A stretch of DNA of 64,000 bases from Leptospira hartskeerlii (GTDB lineage: Bacteria; Spirochaetota; Leptospiria; Leptospirales; Leptospiraceae). How positions within the stretch are numbered: position 1 is the stretch's first letter; every line of letters starts with the position of its first letter. Under the pieces are notes generated by a model. It made no database searches. It was given only the letters and a program-made list of their open reading frames with translations, and was not told the DNA's origin. Shown here piece after piece: positions 37,554-47,100 of the stretch. The stretch spans positions 124,001 to 188,000 of the forward strand of contig NZ_NPDL01000001.1 in assembly GCF_002811475.1 (NCBI RefSeq), in the 5' to 3' direction. The position numbers and the translations under genes were made by a program.

Positions 37554-39225
37554 TCCTAAGAATTTAAGAAAACATCTCTCCTCTATTAGACTGTCTAGAA
37601 AGCTTCAATCAGGTATTGACACAGACTTCTATGAAAAAATAACTAAAAAGTTCTTAGATGATTTCTATCCAAAGAAATGTAATAACCCTTCTTGCGAAGA
37701 AAGAATATTAGATAAAGAAATCTCTACTAGACCAGATATAATTCGCTGTAGTAAATGCCACCGACAACAGTCTCGTCTTAGTTATACACCTTTAATGGGA
37801 TTGAAACTACCTCTATATATGTTCGGAGTAGTATTCCATGAATCTTTTTTACAGTTTCCTAAAGTTATTACAGCTACAGAGATTTCTAAAAGACTTGGAA
37901 TAGAATATAAGAGTGCATTAAAACTAAAGAGAAGATTCCAGTTATTCTGTTCTGATCATTTACCAAAATATAAAGTTCTTACTTATAGAGCTTTAGAAGA
38001 GGAATACAAGGGTTTTAAACTTAATCCTGATACAGAAACAGATGTAGCTCCTAAAATGGGCTTAAAACCCTATGTATCGGCTGATGCTTGCGTTTTATAC
38101 AGTGCTAGTCAGAGAGCTAATAAAGGTAGATCTAGATACAGATATGGTGGATTAACTAGTTCTATATTTCTTAGTCCTAAGCTTGGTGGTAAGCAAGTCG
38201 GAACATTGGTTCATGGTATTTGTATACAAAATGGTCCAGCTTTCTTTGAGAGTGTTTCAGATACTAAAGCTAATACAATAGGACCACTGTTAGTAGAACA
38301 AATTCCTTATAGTGTACCGCTTTTTACAGATTCTGGTTATCCTTGGCTTTATAATATTTATAAGAATCATAGATCTGTAAACCACTCAGCAAAAAGTAGT
38401 GAAGCGAGATACAAACTAGCTAGGAATCGATTCTGTAAACTATCAGTTCATAATCAGGTAATCGAAGGAAGTTTTAGATTATTAAAGTCATCCTTTAGTA
38501 GTTACTGTTATATAAAACCTGAATATAGTAAGTTATACTTGGATGAATTTAGTTTTATTAAGACTTCTAAGTTTTTTGGATTAGATTGTATTACTGAGAG
38601 GTGTTTCGGATCTCAATTTTCCTGGGAGGGACGATCTACCGGAGCAAGGGAAGCGACGGTGGTGAGGATAGGACAGGAAAAATATCCCCATAGAAGAAGC
38701 TCCAAAGAGACTAAAAAATGGCTAATCCAAGCTATCAAAGATAGGAAATACCAGGAGCCTGAAAGAGAAGAAAGATTAAGGAGAAATAAAGAACAAAATA
38801 AATATGATCTTAATAGTGCTGAAGCGATAAGTCGAAGCAGAAAAGCTTTAGCAGGAGAAATGAAGCGTTTTAATGATTTTTGGTCAGATAGTCAAAAATC
38901 TAAACACAAAAGAAAGAGAGAGATTAAATATGAAAATCTTTCATTCAAAATATGGAACTCTATCCAGTATTATAAGGAATCTTCGGAAGAAAACCCTACA
39001 GTGCAATTTATTGCAGATAAGTTTAAGTTAGATAAAAGAACTCTCATGATCATCTTAAGAAAATGGCTTAAGTATGGTTTAATTCAAAAGAGAAAGCTCT
39101 TCAATAAAGAATCTCATGACAAGAGAGTTGATTTTAGTATAGTTCTGAAATCAGATTCATTACCTCATTTATTATACACTCAGCTTCCTAAGAATAAGAA
39201 AATCTTTAGGAGGATGGATCAGTAA
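37471..39225 (+). CDS. IS1595-like (ISXO2-type) DDE transposase with an extra C-terminal domain
   Basis: The frame is open for 584 codons. An N-terminal zinc ribbon (CNNPSC ... RCSKCHRQQSRLSYTPLMG) and a helical DNA-binding part (ITATEISKRLGIEYKSALKLKRRF) precede the DDE domain. In that domain VSADACVLYSA holds the first Asp, TDSGYPWLYN the second, and HNQVIEGSFRLLKSSFSSYC resembles the N-x-x-E-x-F-x-x-LK acidic motif of this family. After about residue 375 come 200 extra residues with a winged-helix-like end (NPTVQFIADKFKLDKRTLMIILRK). The only standard in-frame start is TTG at 37471, outside the likely element. The next gene overlaps by one base (TAATG). Confidence 0.75.
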   Translation: MNPNKPSKYLTLVTEESRVEGKKNTERNPKNLRKHLSSIRLSRKLQSGIDTDFYEKITKKFLDDFYPKKCNNPSCEERILDKEISTRPDIIRCSKCHRQQSRLSYTPLMGLKLPLYMFGVVFHESFLQFPKVITATEISKRLGIEYKSALKLKRRFQLFCSDHLPKYKVLTYRALEEEYKGFKLNPDTETDVAPKMGLKPYVSADACVLYSASQRANKGRSRYRYGGLTSSIFLSPKLGGKQVGTLVHGICIQNGPAFFESVSDTKANTIGPLLVEQIPYSVPLFTDSGYPWLYNIYKNHRSVNHSAKSSEARYKLARNRFCKLSVHNQVIEGSFRLLKSSFSSYCYIKPEYSKLYLDEFSFIKTSKFFGLDCITERCFGSQFSWEGRSTGAREATVVRIGQEKYPHRRSSKETKKWLIQAIKDRKYQEPEREERLRRNKEQNKYDLNSAEAISRSRKALAGEMKRFNDFWSDSQKSKHKRKREIKYENLSFKIWNSIQYYKESSEENPTVQFIADKFKLDKRTLMIILRKWLKYGLIQKRKLFNKESHDKRVDFSIVLKSDSLPHLLYTQLPKNKKIFRRMDQ

Positions 39226-39521
39226 TGGAAACTGAAAATTATAAATTTGATCCTCCAGAATTTTATAAGAAACTCGGTGCTCAAGATGAGATTTGTTATT
39301 TAACTGGAAGAGAGTTAAGTCCGGATAATGCGAGAGCGGAGCATTTGAAACCTTTGCGATTAGGGGGAAGACATGAATATCAAAATATTTGTATTGTATT
39401 AGGACCTCTTTCTAAACTGAAGAGATACCACACTGAAAAGGAAATTGTGGAAATAGCATTCGATATTGTAAAACATAAAGGTAAGGAATATGGATTCGCG
39501 GCAAGAAGAAAGACTTCGTAA
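39225..39521 (+). CDS. Small HNH-nuclease-like protein
   Basis: The 98-residue protein has a short HNH-like core: CYLTGRELSPDNARAEHLKP, then LRLGGRHEYQNICIVLGPLSKLKRYHTEKE. The His of EHLKP, the Asn of YQNICIV and the Lys or His near LKRYHT occupy HNH positions. A single upstream cysteine stands where zinc-binding HNH proteins have a CxxC pair, so structural zinc is doubtful. Its ATG overlaps the transposase stop in TAATG, which implies coupled translation. It also overlaps the next ORF by 32 bases. Its role could be element nicking or homing. Confidence 0.6.
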   Translation: METENYKFDPPEFYKKLGAQDEICYLTGRELSPDNARAEHLKPLRLGGRHEYQNICIVLGPLSKLKRYHTEKEIVEIAFDIVKHKGKEYGFAARRKTS

Positions 39522-40212
39522 GAAATTCCCACATCAATTCGCTGGACAAATAGCGAATAATTTGGAATTAAAATATGCAAATTATCTAAAGGAAAAAGAT
39601 AAACCACCTGAATTCTATACTTGGAGTAAATGCGCTCAAAAGTCAGTGGCGAATTTAAATACTTATTTGCGACAATATTTACTACCGAAAGCGAAAGATC
39701 CACTGCACGAAAAATGGAATGTTTGTGCAAGGGTGAGCACAAATAGATTAAACGCTTTTTACAGGAAACCACGGGAGAAGATCAGTTTAGAATGGCAGCT
39801 ACAAGAATTTAACAGTTATGCGAGCTTACCCCCTGATACATTAAAATATGAATATCGATATAAATTTTCTGCAAAAATCGAAACTTACAAACTTAATAAT
39901 TTAAAAGGGACTGCTGAGGATGTTGGAAGAAACATTGAGAATTATGATTGGAATTATAGTGCTAGGAGGAATTGTATCAACTTGAATTCTTTCAGTAAAA
40001 AGAGTGTAGATCCGCGTGAATTTAAATGGAAGAGGGCTTATGTTATGAATGAGAAAGAATTATTTGGTTTTAAAAATCCAGAATGGGATGAAAAGGTAAT
40101 TAGTATATGTGCTAATTTAAATAGAATAGCTTCCGAATTTAATAGTCTTGAGACTATTTCGGAAAATGGAAATAAATCGCTCAATCTTGAAATGGGTGAA
40201 GAAGAAGATTGA
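39490..40212 (+). CDS. Hypothetical passenger protein with a degenerate internal repeat
   Basis: The 240-residue protein is unknown. It shows about four spaced occurrences of a short N-L-N or R-L-N motif followed by an aromatic residue and a KW or EW segment: SVANLNTYLRQYLLP, VSTNRLNAFYRKP, CINLNSFSKKS and ICANLNRIASEF. It is basic and has no membrane segment, which fits nucleic-acid binding. It overlaps the HNH ORF by 32 bases and ends an operon with the transposase, so it is probably carried by the element. The start at 39,490 is uncertain. Confidence 0.5.
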   Translation: MDSRQEERLRKKFPHQFAGQIANNLELKYANYLKEKDKPPEFYTWSKCAQKSVANLNTYLRQYLLPKAKDPLHEKWNVCARVSTNRLNAFYRKPREKISLEWQLQEFNSYASLPPDTLKYEYRYKFSAKIETYKLNNLKGTAEDVGRNIENYDWNYSARRNCINLNSFSKKSVDPREFKWKRAYVMNEKELFGFKNPEWDEKVISICANLNRIASEFNSLETISENGNKSLNLEMGEEED

Positions 40213-40437
40213 CAAATCTCTTTTAGAGTAAATAGAAATAGTTTTTAAATTAATATCATTCTTTGCAAACGACAACTAAAAATTATAACTAAGCCATTCA
40301 TTAATGGTGAATAGTCAGTTAATGAAAATTGCAAAATTGTTATTATTATTTAATGAAAAAAAATAAGATTAATAGGTATTAATAATTTCATATCTTATAA
40401 ATGGAAAGATTAGGATTACTAATCACCTACCAACTTA

Positions 40438-41076
40438 TTATAATATTTTCGTTTTGATAGGTTTGCTGCTGCAATCAGCTTTGAGTTTCTGGCTTGCCGA
40501 AGATAATAAAGACTCTAAAGATGAATTAATAATTTCCTTTTGCTTTACTTCAACTTTATCTCCCCAGAAATTTAATCCAAATATTGAGAATGATGCAGAC
40601 CATTTTGCTTCGATGGTTTGACTGAATAGCACTTTCTTTCTTTCAACTATTTCCAAAGAAACTTTTGACTCGCGATCTATAGTTATCGGTATTATTCCAC
40701 TGGTTATTATGCCAATGAATCTGAAGAACGTATTTGAACTATCCGATATTTCAGAGTATTTAAAAACGGCAGTCGAATCATACAGGTCATCGGTTCTGAA
40801 ATGATTTGTAATGAAATCTTTGAATTCTGTTTTTAAACCGGCTTCATTAAAGTTATCTTGAAAACCAAACCTTTCTGAATTACTATCATCTGGATCTTTT
40901 TTTTCGTGATGAATTTTTATAATTACGGATGCAACAGGTAAGCATTTCGAAGGATTGATATTTGTGACGATCAAATTATTGTATTCCAATCCACTTGCTC
41001 GAACACAATTTATGTTTGTCGAAAACCAAATCACTACTATAATTAATTTGATAAAAATAACTTTAGCTAAATTCAT
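40438..41076 (-). CDS. Exported hypothetical protein downstream of the RHS gene
   Basis: The 212-residue protein has an N-terminal hydrophobic signal (residues 4-20) with a possible lipobox at NINCVRA. The mature part has strands and an amphipathic central segment (FFRFIGIITSGIIPITID). I recognise no domain. It starts 57 bases after the RHS gene on the same strand, which raises the question of an immunity or accessory role, though nothing in the sequence shows that. The 225 bases downstream have no gene and contain an 8-bp dyad (TTCATTAA/TTAATGAA, 40,297-40,326). Confidence 0.5.
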   Translation of the reverse strand: MNLAKVIFIKLIIVVIWFSTNINCVRASGLEYNNLIVTNINPSKCLPVASVIIKIHHEKKDPDDSNSERFGFQDNFNEAGLKTEFKDFITNHFRTDDLYDSTAVFKYSEISDSSNTFFRFIGIITSGIIPITIDRESKVSLEIVERKKVLFSQTIEAKWSASFSIFGLNFWGDKVEVKQKEIINSSLESLLSSASQKLKADCSSKPIKTKIL

Positions 41077-41133
41077 TTATATTATTCCTATATTAGATCG
41101 CATCTAAGCAACTTTTCAGAGAATACCAATTTA

Positions 41134-44100
41134 TCATATACCATCAAAACAAGCTTCTCTATAATAATTAATCATTGTTGGAGACTGATTTACATTTGAA
41201 GGTAATGTACCTTTTTGCGATTCGAATAAATAGTAACAATACATTGGAACACGCTCATGTCTTGGATTAAAATATTGATTTCCAACTGTACGAATGGCAT
41301 TACCAAAACTTGCGCCTCTTGAAGCCCATGTGAGAATACCTACTTCTGGAAAGACAAATATTCCAACAGCTAAAATTGCTATATCCAGAATTCCAGATAC
41401 TAAATCATATGCTTTACGTTGTCTTGAAATATGATTAGCATCAATCGCATCACCAATAATATACCCTTCAATTGCTCCTTCAATTGTTCCAGTTATCATA
41501 TAACCTAAAAAAGCCATTTTAGTTGATTCACGCATTCCTCTAACACGGTTCGGATTGTGAATCAAGAAAGCTCTACTCAATCCACTACCTATGCGATCAC
41601 CGAATATTCTGCGTATAGAGCTTCCGAATTTTCCGCTTTCGCTACCTTTTCGACCTTTTCCACCACCATCCCAAAGGTTCCTTAATCCATGGTCGACTCT
41701 TCTAAAATGTTCTCTCCAGCTATGATCTACACTACGAAAAACTTTTCGATAAGAATGATCTATAGCTTGAAAAACGGGTCTCCACATATGGTCAACAGAT
41801 CTTGCTGCATTACGCAAAATCTTATTAAACATATGTATCGCTTGGCTCAAATTGAGGTGACCATCGGGATCTATGTTTCCAACAGGATTTCCGCTCACAT
41901 ACATATAGCGATTTAATCCATTTATGCCTTGATCAGTTCTATCGTCTGCTTGAGCAAATCTTCCTAAAAATGCATCATAATAACGCGATTTATAGTAATA
42001 TAATCCAGTTTCTGAATCAGAAATTTGTCCTGTAAACTTGTAACGAAAAATATCTGGTCCAGTTGAAGTAGCATAATTAACTTCACCATAAGGCTTATAA
42101 CTAATAAAGCTTACTCCAGATTGTCCAGGCCCGGCCACCTGGTTTCCATAACCATCAGTAAGCATAATAGTTGAACCTAAATGATCTGTTTGATAGAAAT
42201 ATGCTCCTAATATTGGCATTCCATCCGTACTTGTCGGGCTACTTACTCCCGTAGAGTTAGATGTTATAAAATTTACATCTGGGTTGGTTGACGTAGACGG
42301 TAATAGAAACCATGGTGCGTTTCTTCTTCTTTCACTCAGAATTCCGTTACAATCTTCTAAAATAAATACACTAAAAATAGAAATTAATAGTATTGGACTT
42401 CCTAACCCAATAAATTTCATTCTTTCCAGTATTTCATTTCCCTTGAGTAAATATGGATATAGTAAATATAAAAATCCTATTATAAATACTATATATATAA
42501 CTCTGGTGTAAATAGTAGGAATTCCTTTCTGAAAATAATCGGAATATGTAAAGAATCCTTTGATTGGAGAATATAACCTATTCTTTAGATAAGTTCCACA
42601 GTCGATTGTAGTAGCCGAACATAAATTGAGATTATCAAACCATTTACTTGAGCTTTCAGCGATTAATGTGTCGGTGTTTTCTGATATAAGAACTGCATCT
42701 TCTCTTGTAATTTGAGTCAGCATCTCTCCTTGAGATCCTTTTATATAAACCGTATGCTTAGAAGATACTCCGGGTGCATTTGTTATTTCATATAAATCAT
42801 CAATATAATAAGTGAAAGTATTCGTTGTTTGATTAAATGCTCGAACCCGATTCCCTGCATAATTGTATGTATAATCGATCTCTCCACCGTTACCAAAAAT
42901 CACGGCAGACATTTTTCCAGACGCATTATATGAAAGGATATCTCCATTCCTGGAAATCATATTGCCAGAAGCGTCATACGCGTATGTCAAACTTCCTGAA
43001 TTCTGATTATTAGCAATTGTAACTGCATTAACATGAGATGCATCACCATAAGTAAAAGTGTAGTCACCTTTTTGTATCAGATTTCCATCATCCCCATAAA
43101 CATAACCTTCCGATCCGTAACTTCCTACCGCAATCGCAATCCTATCAAATATATCATATGTGTATGTTTGGCTGTTCGCTGGCTTATAATTATCCGTTAT
43201 CGAAGTGATATTGCCCGAACCGTCATAGACATAGCTTAAGTTTGAAAGAGTAGAGCCATCTCCTTTTTTCGAAGTTAGTTGGGATGTCCTGAAATTAATA
43301 GTATTAATAAAAGTATCTGTAACTATTCCATTTCCAGCTGTTTTTCTAAAAACTGGATTACCATCGATAAAGATTGGACCTTCATAATTCGCAACAATTT
43401 CTCCAGAACTAGTGCCATCTGCTGAATCCATTGTAACTTCCTGTAAATTACCGTTTATTGAATAAGATTGGTAAACTTTGGTTCCGTCAGGATATGTTAA
43501 ACTAACTCCTCTACCAAGAGAATCATACTCTGCTTCAAAAATTAAAGTTAGTCCATCTATTATTTTTTTTTGTAAAGTCGGTTTTCCTTGAATATTATAT
43601 GAAAATTCTGTCGTTCCTGAAGCATCGATAATTTTCGTTACATTTCCTAGTGAATAGGGAATAGAAGTATCATCGTAGGTATAAATTGTAACTGCTTCCC
43701 CTCCACTTGGAGTAGTCGTTAATATCCTTCCAATGGCATCATAACTGAAACTTAGGTTTTTGCCTCGTGCATCAGTTTGCTGAATAACTCTTCCAAGAAT
43801 ATCATACGTAAATGAGACCGTTCCCGTATTTTGATCTGATATACTTGTTCTCTTACCGGCGATATTATAAGTAGTAGTTGTCGTTCTACCTGCGGGATCT
43901 GTAATTGTAGCTGGTTGTCCATTTGGAGCATATGTTGTTGAAATTGATTTCCCATTTTGTGACTTAGAAATCACTTGTCCAAGTTCATTCTTAGTTTCTA
44001 TTAAGTTCTTTGAATTTCCGTCTGGATAATCGATGTGTGTGGTAGTCGCAAGTCCGGAATAAGAAATTGAAGAGATAATATTTCCACCTACATCGGGGCT

Positions 44101-47100
44101 AATATTTCCAGTTGGTCTAAAATCTGCATCTTCATACTTATATGTAATCCAAACGGGATTTGAATTACTAAAATATGGTTTTGTTTTTTGCAAAATGACC
44201 CCTTTCGTATAATCGTAAATTGAATCTTCGATCAGACTTATTCCGCTTGTAGCTGTATCCGAAACTGATCTAATTACCTGCTCTAATGGATCTGTGTATT
44301 GAGTTGCACTAGTTTCAATTCCGCTTATATTATCTCGAATGACTTTAGTCAGCGATTCATTATTAGAAAGATTTATTAGATCATATTTACCCGTATTTCC
44401 ATATTCATATGATTCATTCCAAACTGTATTTCCAGGATACGTTATAGTGAGTAATCTTCCGAATACATCGTAAGTTTTTGAAGTCACTCCTCCATTTGGA
44501 TCTGTTTTCGAAATTTCTAAACCGAGCGTTGAATCGTATTGGGCGGAAGTTATATGACCTAGTGGATTAACAGTTTGTACCGGATATGCATGAATAGTAT
44601 TATCATAACTTATCGAAGTAGTAAATCCAAGGGTATTTGTAATTGTAATCGGATTACCATAGGTATCATATGTGAAGGAAGAAATCTGTTCCACATTCGT
44701 TCCAGGAAATTGGGTCAGTGTCTCTAATAAGTTACCATTATATGAAAATAATTGATCCTGAACTAAACCCCCATCAACTAACTTTCTATTCCTAATCGTC
44801 CGTCCGAATATCCAGTTAGTCGTATCATTCGAATATGAGTTAGTTGTTACAATAGAATGGCTACCAGCATTTTCAGAGTCTATTAATGCAAAACCATAAG
44901 AATCATAACTTATGGTTTCATTCGTGGTTAGCTCTAAAACTCCATTATGAAATGAGTTTTTAGAAATATTTGTCGGGACAGCGATTTCTGTTCCGAACGG
45001 ATTTGGAAACTGAAAACCGCTTTGAATTGTCTCATTAATTAAATTTCCGGAAGAATTATACATTCGTTCCGTACTTACAACACCTGCTAATCTATAATCG
45101 TTCTGAAAATATTCTGTTATGGTATAAAAATTCGTATCGGAATCTTTTTCCGTAAAATTAGAAAATCCAAGACCTCTTGCTTTCTCTTGCACACCGTTAT
45201 AAAGCCTTGCATTTGAATATGAATAGGCTTCAGTCTTCGAAATTCCACTTCCCATTTCAGTATGTAGACTAGTAACTAAAAAACCGTTAGAAGTATCAGG
45301 TAAATTCGGATAGTCTCCACTACCGGGTAGTATTGCTCCGGGATGTAGTTGTTTCGTAGTATATCCTACGGTAGAAGTTTGAGTACCATTTGTGACAGAA
45401 AGTAAATCGTCTTCATTCGAAGCTTTAGGATTTGTACTTCTTACAAAAACATGTCCTTGTGTTTTATCCTGCCAAAGCTTGATAAGTAATGCATCTTTTG
45501 ACCCGTCGCCATTAATATCTTGTATGATAAATTGGCCTTGGTCTGCTTTATAAACACCACCGCTTGTCTGCTCGTTCAAGTCAAACTGACCAAAACCAAA
45601 GTTGGAATTATAGGTTAAAGATCCAGCTCCGTTTGAGATATAACTTTCAACATTTTTATTTTCTTTATTATAAAGAACTAAATCGTCCAATCCATCTGAA
45701 TTTACGTCTGAAAAATTAAACTGAGTCGTTTTTGAAACATCAGTTGCATTTAATACACTTGAAACCTGAGCTGAAAAGCCGTGATTTGTATTTAAAGAAA
45801 CTTTGATTTGATTTCCTACAATCGTAATGAAGTCAGGTAGACCATCTGAGTTTACATCGCCAAAAAAGCTTCGCAAACGATCTGCACTTGTTCCCAAATC
45901 ATATTGGGTTACAGTAGCGGTTTGGGAAGCAAGATCAAAAGAAGTAACATCCAATCTAAAACGTATAGTCCCATTTGTACTGGCATTTAATGAGTTTAAT
46001 TGGTTTTGAAGACTAGTGATAGATGTATTTACAGGACCAATCGTACTTGCAAAAACTAATTGTAGGTCATTTAAAAGCGTATTTGTAGAAGGGATCGGAG
46101 TACCAGTTTTCGCCGATTGTAATTGAGTGATATCTATATAATTCGGGTCGGTTTGAATACAATTGACGTTCGCCCCTGAACTATTAGGCACAGAAATTAC
46201 TACTCCTCCCGAGCCTGAATTTGCGATATAGTAACTACAACCTTTCAAATAATAATCGATCAAAGAATTAAAATCGGAATTAGAAACACTATTAGCACCA
46301 GCTGATAGAATAGAATTTAGAATATCTTCTTTTGTGTGAAAATCATTTGTTAATGTCTCAGCTTGCTCATTTGCTACTTGAAGTTGATTGCTAACGTTTG
46401 TGTATTGCGGATTTTGGCTATACTGAACTAAACGTACATGTTCAGCTTTTCCATCTGAATCTAAATCTATGAATTCATTTATAAAATAATTGGAAGTTCC
46501 TGTAACTTGTATCGCATTTGAAAAACTTCCCTTCTGGTTCAAGTAAATATTGAACTTTGTTCCATCATAATGAATGAAATCCGCAAGATTATCCGAGTTC
46601 ATATCTGCGAACCAATCAATCTGAGCTTTGTCTGCGATCATTCGTTTCGGATTCAAACTCGAATTTTCATAATAATATGAATATGGTCTGAAAGCCTGCA
46701 TATTCTGACTTGCGACAGGTAAGGCTACATTCGAAAAACTTACTGGATTACTAAAACTATTCGATTGAGAGTATATAACGCTTAGCTTACCTCCGCTTTC
46801 GAAAGCGAAATCAGTTCTCCCGTCTCCGTCTAAATCTGCCGTTTGAAAAAAGGTATTATAATGAAGAGGAAGTACGGGACTTAAAAAACTACCGTTTGGA
46901 TCAATAGTTCCATTTTGAACTTTCCATGCTCTCAAACGAATACTATTCGAACTCTCAGTTCCGACTATACTTACGAAATCAAGAATGCCATTTCCATCCA
47001 AATCCATTGGAGTCCAAGAGGTAAGGCCAGATGTAATACCGGACGCACAATAATTTGGGCCGCCCCAATTATTATAATCTAAACATAGGGAAGCTAATAT

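Larger units (their letters stand above)
37500..40212 (+). mobile_element. IS1595-like unit with two passenger ORFs, approximate bounds
   Basis: Transposase, HNH-type ORF and a 240-residue ORF form one coupled run in AT-rich DNA inserted beside a broken TetR gene. The left end is placed near 37,500 where TetR similarity stops. The right end is set at the last stop codon. I could not find convincing terminal inverted repeats or a target duplication, so the edges are estimates. Confidence 0.5.

Noticed and set aside
37500..40440. Terminal inverted repeats of the IS1595-like unit
   Set aside because: Comparison of both flanks by eye gave only short AT-rich matches such as TAACTGA, which are expected by chance.
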